The notes beneath the pieces were generated by a model. It worked only from the letters and a program-made list of their open reading frames with translations, ran no database searches and was not told the origin of the DNA. This document shows positions 17,073-27,351 of a stretch of DNA of 64,000 nt, piece by piece. A program made the position numbers and the translations under genes. The stretch is from Magnetococcus sp. PR-3 (GTDB lineage: Bacteria; Pseudomonadota; Magnetococcia; Magnetococcales; Magnetococcaceae). Within the stretch, counting starts at the first letter, position 1, and each line of letters starts with the position of its first letter. The DNA is taken from contig NZ_JBAHUQ010000036.1 in NCBI RefSeq assembly GCF_036689865.1, forward strand, positions 1-64,000, in the 5' to 3' direction.

Positions 17073-19756
17073 GTAAACCCTGCGCCATCCAAACCACCTG
17101 TCCTTACTGTGGCACCGGCTGCGGCTTAACGGTGGAGATGAATGAAACCGGTGAAGGCATCAACTCCATTCGGGGTGATGTCGGACATCCGGCGAATCAA
17201 GGTCGTATCTGTGTTAAAGGTGCGGCTCTGGATGAAACCATGTCGATGGATGCTCGGCTGTTGCATCCGGTTGTGGATGGGCAGCAGGCCAACTGGCATG
17301 CTGCCATCACTCGGGTGGCGGAGGGTATTAAGCAAAGTGTGCTGGAACATGGACCAGATTCTGTGGCGTTCTATGTGTCGGGCCAACTGCTCACAGAGGA
17401 TTACTATGTGGCCAATAAGCTGATGAAGGGATTCATCGGTAGTGCCAATATCGATAGTAACTCCAGGCTCTGTATGGCCAGCTCTGTGGTGGGACATAAG
17501 CGGGCTTTTGGGGCGGATGTGGTGCCAACCTGCTATGAAGATCTGGAAGAGGCTGATCTCGTAGTGATCACCGGTTCCAATATGGCGTGGTGTCACCCGG
17601 TGTTGCATCAACGGCTAATGGCGGCAAAACAGGCACGTCCTGAGATGCGCATTGTGGTGATTGATCCCCGTAAAACGGCCACGGTAGCGGGGGCAGATCT
17701 GCATCTGGCCATTGATGGGGGTAAGGATAGCACCCTGTGGATGGGGCTTTTCCATGATCTTATTCGTAACTACAAAGCAGATCTGAGCTATCTGGATAAG
17801 CATGTCCGTGTGGATAATCAGATCATTGAGCTGGCGATGCACTACTCCGCCGGTGCGGAAGTGGTGGCCCGTCAATGTGGGTTAGCACAGCAGGATGTGA
17901 AGACCTTTTTTGAATGGTTTGCGCAGACAGAGAAGACGGTCTCTGTCTATTCCCAGGGTATTAACCAGTCCAGCAGTGGGAGTGATAAGGTCAATGCGAT
18001 CTTAAACTGCCACCTGTTGACTGGGCGCCTGGGTAAGGCAGGTATGGGGCCGTTATCGTTGACGGGCCAACCCAATGCCATGGGGGGGCGTGAAGTTGGG
18101 GCCTTGGCCAATCAGTTAGCGGCTCATCTGGAATTGGGCTCCGCAGAGGATAGGGACCGGTTAAAACGGTTCTGGGGGGCGGAGCACATTCCAGAAACCC
18201 CTGGTTTGATGGCTGTGGATCTGTTTGATGCCATTGAGGCGGGTAAAATCAAAGTATTGTGGATTATGGCAACCAACCCCATGGTGAGCTTGCCGGATAC
18301 ACATAAAGTAAGAAAAGCGCTGGAAAAATGTGAGCTGGTTGTTGTTTCGGATGCTGTGGCTAACAGTGATACCGCACAGTATGCGCATGTTAAGCTGCCA
18401 GCCTGTACCTGGGGTGAAAAAGATGGCACGGTCACCAATTCCGAGCGTCGTATTTCACGTCAACGCAGTTTTGCTTCCCCCCAAGGTGAGGCCAAACCCG
18501 ATTGGTGGATTATTCAGCAAGTAGCTCAATACTTGGGGTATTACGATGCCTTCCACTACAGTGGCCCTGCCGCCATTTTTAGTGAACATGCGGCATTGTC
18601 TGGTTTTGAAAATGATGGGGAACGCGCCTTTAACATCAGTGGCTTGGCCAACCAGAGTGATGCGCAGTATGAGCAGATGCAGCCCATCCAATGGCCGGTC
18701 CCTAGTGTGGGGCATGGGGGAACCAAACGGCTCTACAGTGAGGGGGGCTATCACACCCTCTCTTCCAGAGCTCATTTGTTAGAGATCCAGCCCCGTGGTT
18801 CACAGGCCTCTGTATCGGATACCCACGCTTTTATATTAAATACCGGTCGAGTTCGGGATCAGTGGCATACCATGACCCGCTCAGGTGTGGCCCCAACGTT
18901 ACAGACACATATACCAGAACCTATGGTGGCGATACATCCTGAAGATGCCCAATCGGTCGGTGTTGAGGATGGTGGGCTCTGCCGACTCTATAACACACGC
19001 GGGCAGGTGGTGGTGCGTGCCCAGATTACGGAAGATCAGAAACAAGGTGATCTCTATCTTCCCATGCATTGGAGTGATGGTTTTGCCAGTGAAGCACTGG
19101 TGAATGGTCTCATGGCACCTGTCACAGACCCTTACTCTGGTCAGCCTGAGCTTAAACAGAGTGCTGTGGCGCTCTGCGCAGTTGAGACCCATTGGTATGG
19201 GTGGATGCTAAGTCGTGAACCCTTAGCGTTGCAGGAAAAAGGGTTACATTGGTACCGGATTCCGATTTCCGAAGGGTTGTGGCTCTATAGACTGGAAGGT
19301 CTGGCCGCATTGAAGGATTGGAAAACAGATCTGAGACGCTGGCTGGGGTGTGATGGTTCTGGGGAATGGTTGGAGTTTGCTGATCCTGCGCGACACCGTT
19401 TCCGCATTTCAGTGTTGAAGGATGGTCTGTTGCAACGGGCTCTGTTTATGGATGCTCAGCAGCTCTACCCACAGCCTGAGGATTATGCCCAACTGTTTAG
19501 CAAAGATTTCAGCCAACCAGCGGACCGTCTGCAGTTGATGATGGGGCAGAGTGTGCGTAGCTGTAGTAATCAATCCCGTGGTCGTGGTGTGTGTGCCTGC
19601 TTTGGGGTGGACACCGTGGCGATTGAAGGGTTGATGGCCAAAGGGGTAACCACCGTTGCTGAGGTGACCCAACAGCTAAAAGCGGGTAGTAACTGCGGTA
19701 GTTGTTTGCCAGAGATTAAACAGATGCTGGAAGCCAGGCAGAGTAGTGCTGCTTAA
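17069..19756 (+). CDS. nasA: Assimilatory nitrate reductase, molybdopterin catalytic subunit
   Basis: An 895-residue cytoplasmic enzyme that reduces nitrate to nitrite. The N-terminal [4Fe-4S] motif is CPYCGTGCGL with a fourth Cys in GRICVKG; the bis-MGD oxidoreductase and dinucleotide-binding domains follow (about 60-690). The C-terminus carries a BFD-like [2Fe-2S] domain (CACFGVDTVAIEGL and SNCGSCLPEI), typical of the NasA/NarB-with-extra-cluster type. No nasC reductase or ferredoxin gene is nearby, so the electron donor (perhaps NirB or a ferredoxin encoded elsewhere) is open. Last gene of the operon, followed by a strong terminator. Confidence 0.95.
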   Translation: MSKPCAIQTTCPYCGTGCGLTVEMNETGEGINSIRGDVGHPANQGRICVKGAALDETMSMDARLLHPVVDGQQANWHAAITRVAEGIKQSVLEHGPDSVAFYVSGQLLTEDYYVANKLMKGFIGSANIDSNSRLCMASSVVGHKRAFGADVVPTCYEDLEEADLVVITGSNMAWCHPVLHQRLMAAKQARPEMRIVVIDPRKTATVAGADLHLAIDGGKDSTLWMGLFHDLIRNYKADLSYLDKHVRVDNQIIELAMHYSAGAEVVARQCGLAQQDVKTFFEWFAQTEKTVSVYSQGINQSSSGSDKVNAILNCHLLTGRLGKAGMGPLSLTGQPNAMGGREVGALANQLAAHLELGSAEDRDRLKRFWGAEHIPETPGLMAVDLFDAIEAGKIKVLWIMATNPMVSLPDTHKVRKALEKCELVVVSDAVANSDTAQYAHVKLPACTWGEKDGTVTNSERRISRQRSFASPQGEAKPDWWIIQQVAQYLGYYDAFHYSGPAAIFSEHAALSGFENDGERAFNISGLANQSDAQYEQMQPIQWPVPSVGHGGTKRLYSEGGYHTLSSRAHLLEIQPRGSQASVSDTHAFILNTGRVRDQWHTMTRSGVAPTLQTHIPEPMVAIHPEDAQSVGVEDGGLCRLYNTRGQVVVRAQITEDQKQGDLYLPMHWSDGFASEALVNGLMAPVTDPYSGQPELKQSAVALCAVETHWYGWMLSREPLALQEKGLHWYRIPISEGLWLYRLEGLAALKDWKTDLRRWLGCDGSGEWLEFADPARHRFRISVLKDGLLQRALFMDAQQLYPQPEDYAQLFSKDFSQPADRLQLMMGQSVRSCSNQSRGRGVCACFGVDTVAIEGLMAKGVTTVAEVTQQLKAGSNCGSCLPEIKQMLEARQSSAA

Positions 19757-19800
19757 GTGAGAGATGTAGCGATGAGCTACAACATGTATTGCCTAGCTCT

Positions 19801-19830
19801 ACGCACCGGTTCTGCCGGTGCGTTTTTTTT
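19801..19830 (+). terminator. Intrinsic terminator of nirBD-nasA
   Basis: Stem acgcaccgg/ccggtgcgt, loop ttctg, then eight T. It lies 45 bases past the nasA stop codon. Confidence 0.9.
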
Positions 19831-19879
19831 GGGGGGGCGTAACACGAGGCCCCCCTTTAAAGAGAGGCCTCGGTTTATT

Positions 19880-20071
19880 TTACTCAGGTTTGGCGCAGCT
19901 GCTGATGCCAAAAATGGGGTAGAGAGGGCAGAATTTGATGGCACCGGTAGCCAAAGGGACAATACCAATCCAGGCCCAAATGGGACCTTCCAGGGCAACA
20001 GCCCAGACAATAAGGGCGATACCGGCAACGATACGTAAAATGCGGTCAATACCGCCAACATTTGCATTCAT
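19880..20071 (-). CDS. DUF2892 (YgaP-like) inner membrane protein
   Basis: A 63-residue protein with two hydrophobic segments (about 10-27 and 30-46), beginning MNANVGGIDRILRIVAGIAL and containing the family block GAIKFCPLYPIFGISSC. This is the short DUF2892 membrane module, also found as the tail of the YgaP rhodanese. Function unknown. It follows a Crp/Fnr-type gene on the same strand, a pairing I recall as recurrent in proteobacteria, so it may be that regulator's target. Confidence 0.85.
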   Translation of the reverse strand: MNANVGGIDRILRIVAGIALIVWAVALEGPIWAWIGIVPLATGAIKFCPLYPIFGISSCAKPE

Positions 20072-20157
20072 GGTCTGTTCTCCGTGTTATAAAGTCAAAA
20101 GCACCATCCATTGAGCACCTTTATAGAACAGCTGCCTCTTATCCTCAGTGACTTTGG

Positions 20158-20820
20158 TCACACTTCTCCGGCTTTAAACGCGATTAATGCGGCACGATCC
20201 TTAATATCGATGCGTTTTCGGCCCAGTGTAATCCAGCCTCGTGCCTCAAACTGCTTTAACAGACGACTAATCATTTCACGGACGCTGCCCAGCTCATCCG
20301 CCAGTTGCTGGTGGGAGCCTTCAAGCGTATCTGGGCCTTGTACCAAGAGCGCGGCAAGGCGTTGATCTAACTTTTGAAAACTTACCGCTTCAACCAACTG
20401 CATCAACTCACTTAACCGGTTTCCGTATGAGGCAAAAACCAAATCACGAAAACAGGGTTCTTGACGGATAAGATCTAAAAACAGTGGTCGGGCTAGTGCA
20501 ATCGCTGTGACCTCAGTATCGGTAACACCGGTGGCGGGGTAGGCGCTTGCCCCCATTAAACAGCTTAAGGTGATGATGCATAGCTCATCAGGGCTTACCC
20601 GATATAGGCTGATCTCTCGTCCACTTTCCCCTTGTTTAAAAACACGAATAGAGCCCGATAAGAGAAAGGGGAGGGCTTGGCAGGCGTGGCCTTCATCAAA
20701 CACCAACGTTTGTGCCGGTATGGATATCACTTTGGCTTGTGTACAGATTTGCTGTTTAACCTTGGGGGGTAACTGAGCCAACGGTGCATGCTGATCCAAT
20801 AAGTTCGGGTCAATAGACAT
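20158..20820 (-). CDS. Crp/Fnr-family transcription regulator
   Basis: A 220-residue regulator: N-terminal cyclic-nucleotide-binding-type beta barrel (about 15-130, DEGHACQALPFLLSGSIRVF), dimer helix, and a C-terminal winged helix-turn-helix (about 165-210, HQQLADELGSVREMISRLLK). The N-terminal cysteine cluster of Fnr that binds a [4Fe-4S] centre is missing, and the cAMP phosphate-binding Arg/Ser motif of Crp is not evident, so the signal is unknown. The closest type by eye is the small Crp/Fnr group next to DUF2892 genes. The target gene is probably the one 86 bases downstream. Confidence 0.88.
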   Translation of the reverse strand: MSIDPNLLDQHAPLAQLPPKVKQQICTQAKVISIPAQTLVFDEGHACQALPFLLSGSIRVFKQGESGREISLYRVSPDELCIITLSCLMGASAYPATGVTDTEVTAIALARPLFLDLIRQEPCFRDLVFASYGNRLSELMQLVEAVSFQKLDQRLAALLVQGPDTLEGSHQQLADELGSVREMISRLLKQFEARGWITLGRKRIDIKDRAALIAFKAGEV

Positions 20821-21022
20821 AATGCTCAGCTCCCAACAGTAATCGGTACGGGGTAGATCTTCTGCAAGATTCTACTCTGGTTTTTAATTCTTGTGGATGA
20901 ATTAATGCACTGATATATCCACTCAGAGAGGAGCGGCATAAATGGCGCTAAGCGATGAATGATTGGTTTATGCGCGCGCTGGAAGGCCATGGAAAAAGTA
21001 ATCAGGGTTTCGGTAGGAATAA

Positions 21023-21052
21023 AAAGGGCGTTTCCCGCAAGGAAACGCCCTT
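21023..21052 (-). terminator. Intrinsic terminator of the chemoreceptor gene
   Basis: Stem of 12 bp (aagggcgtttcc with ggaaacgccctt), loop of six bases, then T on the minus strand, 26 bases past the stop codon of the chemoreceptor gene. Confidence 0.88.
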
Positions 21053-21077
21053 GATATTCAGCTTCTAGGCTTCACTT

Positions 21078-24000
21078 CTAACAAGCGTCAATCCCAATAT
21101 AGACAATATCCAGGGATTCAAACAGATCTTTGCGCATGGCATGCAAATCTTCCAAGCGGGCATTGGCTTGGTCCATTTTATGTTCATGGGCCAGTTCTAC
21201 AATCTCAGTTAGGGTCGCATAGAGCTTGTTATGTAAAGGTCCCATGGATTGGAAAGTCTCATCACTACTATGGAACTGTTGGGTCACAGGGTTGTGATAC
21301 CACTGACCAAAGGGCGTTTGGTTCTCTTCAGGGATTTTTTCTACCTGAATACGGTGGTGTCCACGCAGCTGTTGAATGAGCTGTTCAATCCAGGCCAGCT
21401 GGTCCCGTTTGATCGCTTCAACATCAAAGAGCGCTTTACCTGCATTGAAGCGTTTTTGTGCTTCATCCAGTGATTTACTGCTGTCCAGAGCGACATCCAA
21501 AAGGCTGACCGCTCCAGCGACGTAACCGTCCAACCGGTCGCTCATATCCATACTCTGCAACATAACCTTCTGTACCAGGGCAGAGGAGTGGAAGACCTGT
21601 TTAGTAAACTCTTTGGTCTGCTCTTGGTTGGACCGTACTTTAGCCGTGTTTTCAGCAACCTCTTCTGCACCAGAAGCGATATTGGTGGTGGATTGGGCAA
21701 TCTCTTGGGTACCTGTGGCGGCCTCCAGAGCTGCTCGTGCCACTTCACTTGAGGCTTCGCTCAGTTCAGCCGCATTGCGGATGACCTCTTTGTTATCCTG
21801 ATCGACCTGATCAATGGATTGTACAATGCGATCGACCGCTTCCCCCTGGCTGGACATGGCGTTGGAGATGTCATCATTGATGGTATTAAGCTGATTGATG
21901 AGATCACCAATGTACTGGGTGGCATCCCGTGCACTACGGCTTTTTTCCCGGATTTCTGAGGTTTTATCATCGATCTGCTTCGTCGCATCTGCTGTCTGTT
22001 GTGCCAGCTCTTTGACCTCATTGGCCACCACCGCAAAGCCCTTACCCGCTTCACCAGCACCTGCGGCTTCAATAGAGGCATTGAGGGCCAGCATGTTGGT
22101 TTGATCTGCAATGTTCTTGATCATTCCTACCACTTTGACAATCTCATCGGTGGATTGTGAAAGGGCATTCATGATCTCTTGGGTCGATTGTGTATTACTG
22201 GTGGCCTCTTTAGAGGTGCTCTCTGCCCGTTCAACACCCTCGTAAACAATCTCCGTCAAAGAGGACATCTCCTCCACCGCTTCAACCACAGATTGAATGG
22301 CACTACCTACTGAGTTAAGGCTGGTATTGACCTGATCAATGTTGGAGGTCATCTCTTCAGCAGCCGAAGCCATGGTGCTTACATTCTGGCTTGCTTCTTC
22401 GGAGGCCGCAGCAATGGTGTTCACATTTTCTGACAGAGTTTGTGCGGTTTCCCCTAACGCGACCAAACTGACATCTGAGGTGTTAAGGATATCCCCTAGA
22501 TCACTGATTTCAGAGTCAATTTTATCATTCTCAGCCACCACAGAGCGGGCCATGGTATGGTTTTCCTGAGAGGCTTGGCGCAGCTTGGTATTGGTTAGAT
22601 CCTGTTCACTAACCACAGCTGAAAGCGAGTGGGACTGCAAGGCCAGGGTCCGTACCGAGCCGATCAGACATTGGCGCATTTTTTTCAGGTGGGAAGCGAC
22701 GGAGTCCTTCGGCACATCCCCCAGCTCCACCGTCAGGTCACCCATACTGATACGACGGAAAATTTCGATCAGATCATTAAGCTCAATACCCAGTTTATTG
22801 GCCAGTGCCCGTGCAACCATAATGGCGACCAGGGTTACCAGAATGGCGGCAACCAGTGCAACGGCGTACATAAACTGCTGTAGAGCGTGGACTGGGATCA
22901 GAACCTCGGCTTCATCTTTTTCTGCCAACAGGCTCCATTTTTGGTCAAACACCTGGACAGGGGTAAAGGCGGATAGAACGGGGTTTCCGTTATAGTCAAC
23001 AATGACCCGGGCATCCACTTTGTTAGCCTGAGCTTCCCTAACGGCTTCTGTATCCACCCCATTTTTAGCAATGGTGCCAGCAAATGAAGCTTTGACAGAG
23101 TGCCCTTGTTTGTCGAGGAACGAGTCTGAACGCATGCGTTTGTCAGGGCCAACCAGGTAGGTTTCGCCGGTCTCCCCCATACCCGTACGTTCTTGCATGA
23201 TGCCGTTAATGCCTTCCAAAGGCAGTTGTACCGCAATAATGGTCAGAATTTGGCCATCCACAACCAAAGGTTGGGCTAAAAAGGCGGCTGGGGCGCCATT
23301 ACTGGGGGCGTAGGGGGCAAAGTCAGCAAAACCGATTTTTTTTGTTTCAATAACTTGGCGTACCAACTTACCCAGGTTGGAGTCCTTATATTGACCACTG
23401 ACCATGTTGGTTTGATAATCGGCCTCACGGGTTGCTGTGTAGTAGACAAAGCCATCCGGATTGATCAAGAACAGATCATAATAGCCATACATATCAATAT
23501 AGCGTTTAAAGAACTCCTCCCCTTTTTTATCCACAGGGCTAAAGGCCTCGGCCACATCAATTTCAGCCAACAAGCCCCAGGTAATGTCTCCCACTTTGAT
23601 GGGGGCGTAGGAGGAGAGGACCGGATTGTTGTTGTAGTCCTGTACCACACGGGTTTCTGCTTTTCCTGCAATAGCATGACGAGAGGCTAGGGTATCCACT
23701 TTGCCTTTAACGGGATCGCGGAATGAAGCTTCCACAGTATGGTGCTTTGGATCTAAAAAGGAGTCAGAGCGCATCAACTGGTCAGGGCCAACCAGATAGG
23801 TCTCACCACTTTTACCCATACCAGCCCGTTCAGACATAATGCTGTTTAGGCGATCAATGGGAAATTGGAAGAGTGCCACACCAATTTTTTTCCCTCCATC
23901 AAAAATGGGGGAGGCAATAAACCCTGCAGGTGCCTCATAGCTGGGCCAATAGGGGGCAAAGTCCACCACATGCACACTACCGGGTGTGTTCGAGGCCGCA

Positions 24001-24833
24001 GCTGCTTTAAAAGCCTGGGCAAAATTGGTCTTGGCAAGGGAGCCCTGTTTCAAAGAGAGCCCATAGTCGAGCTCCTTAAAAACAGAATAGACAATGCGCC
24101 CTGTCTCAATATCTGCCAAAAAGATATCGTAATATCCAAAACGTTCTAGGAAATCACGCATATAGGGGTGGGCTTGGCGGTGGTGCTCGCTATAGGTAGA
24201 ACCATCACTGGCGGCGTCTAACTGATGTTTGTTACCCAGTGGGTGTGAATTGTTGGCAATGTAGTGGTACTGCATGGCTAAGGCGGTTGTGTCTAACTGC
24301 TCTAAAAGATCACTTGTAGGGGCGGTTCCACGTTTAGCTTGGTAGGTTTTGCCAAAGTGGTTGGTATAGTAATCGGCCAAACTTTTTTTAACACCCTGGG
24401 TATCCAGGCCTGTGGTGGCTTCCAGATCTTCATAATCCGCAATCTCTGTACGAAAGCGGCGCATGTTGACCACAGTGGAGGGGTTGCGTGCAAATAGGGA
24501 GGCTTGGTTGGAAACTGTCTCCAAATAGCGGGTTACCGCAGAACGTTTGGTCTCTCGAACAGCTGTAAGCTTGGCAAACGCCTCTTCACTTAGCGTTTCT
24601 ACCGTCTCTACCAGAACACCCATATCCCCTTGGCGTTCATTAAAATATTTTTCAATCTGAACCTTTTTGATTTCACGCACCGACTGTAACTGATTGTAGG
24701 CGGTGTCCATCAAAGCAGAGGTCGCAGATTGAGAGGCTGTAAAGATACTGATCAAAAGGGGAGTTAGCCCCACGGCAAGAAAAAGAATCATCAATTGCCA
24801 TTTGAGTTTCAGATCTTTAAGAGGGCCAAACAT
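21078..24833 (-). CDS. Large methyl-accepting chemoreceptor with two Cache-like sensors and a CZB-like domain
   Basis: A 1251-residue receptor. A membrane segment (about 15-32) is followed by a periplasmic region of over 600 residues with an internal duplication: [20 protein letters not shown] and [20 protein letters not shown] each begin a similar membrane-proximal half, and each is preceded by a GYYDLFL-type segment, so two double-Cache-like sensors lie in series. A second membrane segment (about 655-680), HAMP, and the signalling hairpin ([16 protein letters not shown]) follow. The last 120 residues fit a CZB zinc-binding domain ([30 protein letters not shown]), which in other receptors senses zinc or hypochlorous acid. 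No CheR/CheB pentapeptide is seen. It is a single gene with its own terminator. Confidence 0.9.
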   Translation of the reverse strand: MFGPLKDLKLKWQLMILFLAVGLTPLLISIFTASQSATSALMDTAYNQLQSVREIKKVQIEKYFNERQGDMGVLVETVETLSEEAFAKLTAVRETKRSAVTRYLETVSNQASLFARNPSTVVNMRRFRTEIADYEDLEATTGLDTQGVKKSLADYYTNHFGKTYQAKRGTAPTSDLLEQLDTTALAMQYHYIANNSHPLGNKHQLDAASDGSTYSEHHRQAHPYMRDFLERFGYYDIFLADIETGRIVYSVFKELDYGLSLKQGSLAKTNFAQAFKAAAASNTPGSVHVVDFAPYWPSYEAPAGFIASPIFDGGKKIGVALFQFPIDRLNSIMSERAGMGKSGETYLVGPDQLMRSDSFLDPKHHTVEASFRDPVKGKVDTLASRHAIAGKAETRVVQDYNNNPVLSSYAPIKVGDITWGLLAEIDVAEAFSPVDKKGEEFFKRYIDMYGYYDLFLINPDGFVYYTATREADYQTNMVSGQYKDSNLGKLVRQVIETKKIGFADFAPYAPSNGAPAAFLAQPLVVDGQILTIIAVQLPLEGINGIMQERTGMGETGETYLVGPDKRMRSDSFLDKQGHSVKASFAGTIAKNGVDTEAVREAQANKVDARVIVDYNGNPVLSAFTPVQVFDQKWSLLAEKDEAEVLIPVHALQQFMYAVALVAAILVTLVAIMVARALANKLGIELNDLIEIFRRISMGDLTVELGDVPKDSVASHLKKMRQCLIGSVRTLALQSHSLSAVVSEQDLTNTKLRQASQENHTMARSVVAENDKIDSEISDLGDILNTSDVSLVALGETAQTLSENVNTIAAASEEASQNVSTMASAAEEMTSNIDQVNTSLNSVGSAIQSVVEAVEEMSSLTEIVYEGVERAESTSKEATSNTQSTQEIMNALSQSTDEIVKVVGMIKNIADQTNMLALNASIEAAGAGEAGKGFAVVANEVKELAQQTADATKQIDDKTSEIREKSRSARDATQYIGDLINQLNTINDDISNAMSSQGEAVDRIVQSIDQVDQDNKEVIRNAAELSEASSEVARAALEAATGTQEIAQSTTNIASGAEEVAENTAKVRSNQEQTKEFTKQVFHSSALVQKVMLQSMDMSDRLDGYVAGAVSLLDVALDSSKSLDEAQKRFNAGKALFDVEAIKRDQLAWIEQLIQQLRGHHRIQVEKIPEENQTPFGQWYHNPVTQQFHSSDETFQSMGPLHNKLYATLTEIVELAHEHKMDQANARLEDLHAMRKDLFESLDIVYIGIDAC

Positions 24834-25020
24834 AATGGCTTTCCTTCCTCACTAAATATTGTAGGTATCGGGCAAAATCTTACAAGTTTGCCCATAGAAT
24901 ATGCACAATGATGAAAAATTATTCAACAAAATGAATAATTAGATAGATATTATTGGTGGTATGAATGAAGTGTCGCCGACATATTTGCGGAAGAAATACT
25001 GCAAAAGTAACGCTAAGAAG

Positions 25021-27351
25021 TTATTCATGTTTATGTGTTCGGACGGTCAGGTTCCGGCTCAGCGTTTCTCCGCCTTCTGTCAGTGCGGTTATGCGGTATT
25101 CCCCCGGTTTAGTAAAGCGGTAGCTAAAGGGGATTTCAGGCGAAGATTGTTGTTTTAAGTAACCGTTTATTAACCACGCAACGGGCGTGTTGGCACCCAG
25201 TAGAGATAAGCTTATCAGGGGGGCTTTATCCTCTTCTCCTGCGGGCATTAAGATGACGCCCTCTTCCAAACCCTGAAAGTGCAGGATATCCGATGGGGGG
25301 GTAACCCCCTGTGGGCAACTGGTATCTGCTTTGGGGAGAGCACTACGCTGTATGAGCTTAGGACTCAACCAGGGGGTTAAACGCATGGGCCATTGGGCTT
25401 TTTGGCGCTTAACCCGTTTTTCTGCATGACACGCCATATTGAGCCACCCTTCTGCATGGGCAGCCCCTTCTCTTTGCCAGTAGTAAATGCGACCCGCTCC
25501 GTCATCCCCAAAGGTTGGTGGAATAGTCCCTGACAAGACCCAAGCTTGACGTGGTTGGTGGCATAAAGGGTCTGAGCTGTTAAGAGGCTCTAAACCCAAA
25601 GGCCAGCAGATTGTGGTTTGCGCCACACCTTTTGGTGGGGTTTCTGTCAAAGGGGTGGGTTTATGACTTAGATCAGGTAAAAGATCAAACAGTTCAAACA
25701 ATAGGGGGGCCGCGCTGATGGCACCATATTGACCCGGTACGGGTACGCCATCTGGCCGTCCTAACCAAACACCGACGGTGTGATAGGATCCTACGCCTAA
25801 GGCCCATGCATCCCGATAGCCATAGCTTGTTCCTGTTTTCCAGGCGATCAAAGGCTGACCTGGCTGGTGGCTCCGTCCTGTGGCTTGTGTCGGTGGGCGT
25901 TTAAGCATCCGGTGTGTGATCCAGGCTGTGCGGCTGTTGAGCTGTGGGTAATCCTTAAGCTGGGTCGTGGGCAAAAATCGTAAAGGGCCGACTCGGCCTT
26001 CTCGTCCGAGCAGGGCGTAGTGGGTGGTTAGTCCCTCTAGGGTTGTTGCCGTCCCACCCAAGATTATGGAGAGGTTTGGACGGCTGTTGGGGGGCAGGCG
26101 TAATGTAAGCCCACCCTGGCGCAGGGTGGTCACAAAGGTGGTTGGGGTTATACGGTGTAGCAGGTCCACCGCAGGCAAATTCAGGGAGCGGCGCAGGGCG
26201 GCTGTTGCGCTGACGGGGCCGTTAAAGCGGTTATCAAAATTGGCTGGGCGGTAGCCATCAAACCCCATGGGGACATCACTCAACAGGGATTGACTATGAA
26301 TAAGCCCTTGCTCCAGAGCCTGGGCGTAGAGAAAGGGTTTTAAGGTCGAACCTGGGGATCGCCACCCTTGCACCATATCGACATGTCCAAAGCGATCTGC
26401 GTCATGAAAATCCAACGATCCTGCATAGGCCAGAACCTCAAGCGACGCGTTCTCTACAACCAGCACAGCGGCGGATACGCGGCTGGGTAGGTGGGCTTTT
26501 TTCTGGATGAGCCGCGCCTCAACCCTGGCTTGAAGCGTGCCATCAATGGTGGTGACTAAAGGTTTAGTGGCGTTTGCCTGTGGTTTTAAGCGACGGGCCA
26601 GCAGGGGGGCGGATTGTCTCTGTTGGGCATAATAGGGAAAGAGTGGCTCTGAGCGCGCTTCTGCCAAGATGTGATCAGCCCATACCCCTTTCATACGTTG
26701 GATCAATTTGTTGCGGGCTTTGATCGCCCGTTTGGGGTGCCGGTCTGGGCGTAAGTAACTGGGTGCTTGGGGCAAAATAGCCAATAGGGCGGCTTCGGCA
26801 TGGCTTAAATCGATGGGGGGTTTGCCCAGATAGGTACGGCTGGCCATGCCAACCCCCGCCAAGGGGCCACCCATGGGGGTGTGATTAAGGTATAGCGTTA
26901 GAATTTGCTCTTTAGTGAGGTGCCATTCCAGTTGGAAGGCTCGGAGCATTTGCCGTATTTTGCCCCCAATTGTACGAGGGTGGGGCTCTAGTATGCGGGC
27001 CACCTGCATGGTGAGGGTGGACCCCCCGGAGATGGGGCGTCCATGACGCACCCACTGACCTATAGCCCGTAGCAAGGCCAGTGGGTTGACCCCTGGGTGG
27101 TGATAGAACCAGCGATCTTCATAGTGTAGGAGCGCTTGTAAATAGCGGTCATCCACCTGTTTGGGGGTTAGGGGGTGACGCCAAACCCCTTGTTTATCCG
27201 CAAAGGCCCGTAGGGGTTCGCCTTCGCGATCTGTAATGAGCAGACTACCCCCATGGTGGGTCGGGATGGGGGCCGGATAGTAATGGTCCAGCCCCCAGAG
27301 CACGCCCGTGAGGAGCAGTATGCTATACAGCCATGGTGTCAGCGGTTTCAG
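25021..27351 (-). CDS. pbpC: Penicillin-binding protein 1C
   Basis: A bifunctional peptidoglycan synthase of the PBP1C class. N-terminal signal anchor, transglycosylase domain (about 60-230, with GGSTLTMQVARIL), transpeptidase domain (about 300-550) with SxxK in GSTLKPFLYA and KTGTSYGYRDAW, and a C-terminal BiPBP_C domain that ends the chain. The first canonical start (GTG at 27303) would cut the anchor in half. I chose CTG at 27351: it restores the stretch PWLYSILLLTGVLWGLD, is preceded by GGGGGAG, and forms a CTGA overlap with the stop of the upstream gene, the exact analogue of an ATGA coupling. Pairing with an alpha-2-macroglobulin gene is the usual arrangement for pbpC. Confidence 0.88.
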   Translation of the reverse strand: MKPLTPWLYSILLLTGVLWGLDHYYPAPIPTHHGGSLLITDREGEPLRAFADKQGVWRHPLTPKQVDDRYLQALLHYEDRWFYHHPGVNPLALLRAIGQWVRHGRPISGGSTLTMQVARILEPHPRTIGGKIRQMLRAFQLEWHLTKEQILTLYLNHTPMGGPLAGVGMASRTYLGKPPIDLSHAEAALLAILPQAPSYLRPDRHPKRAIKARNKLIQRMKGVWADHILAEARSEPLFPYYAQQRQSAPLLARRLKPQANATKPLVTTIDGTLQARVEARLIQKKAHLPSRVSAAVLVVENASLEVLAYAGSLDFHDADRFGHVDMVQGWRSPGSTLKPFLYAQALEQGLIHSQSLLSDVPMGFDGYRPANFDNRFNGPVSATAALRRSLNLPAVDLLHRITPTTFVTTLRQGGLTLRLPPNSRPNLSIILGGTATTLEGLTTHYALLGREGRVGPLRFLPTTQLKDYPQLNSRTAWITHRMLKRPPTQATGRSHQPGQPLIAWKTGTSYGYRDAWALGVGSYHTVGVWLGRPDGVPVPGQYGAISAAPLLFELFDLLPDLSHKPTPLTETPPKGVAQTTICWPLGLEPLNSSDPLCHQPRQAWVLSGTIPPTFGDDGAGRIYYWQREGAAHAEGWLNMACHAEKRVKRQKAQWPMRLTPWLSPKLIQRSALPKADTSCPQGVTPPSDILHFQGLEEGVILMPAGEEDKAPLISLSLLGANTPVAWLINGYLKQQSSPEIPFSYRFTKPGEYRITALTEGGETLSRNLTVRTHKHE

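Noticed and set aside
19844-19872. Inverted repeat cgaggcc/ggcctcg downstream of the DUF2892 gene
   Set aside because: No T run in the minus sense and a large loop; not called as a terminator.
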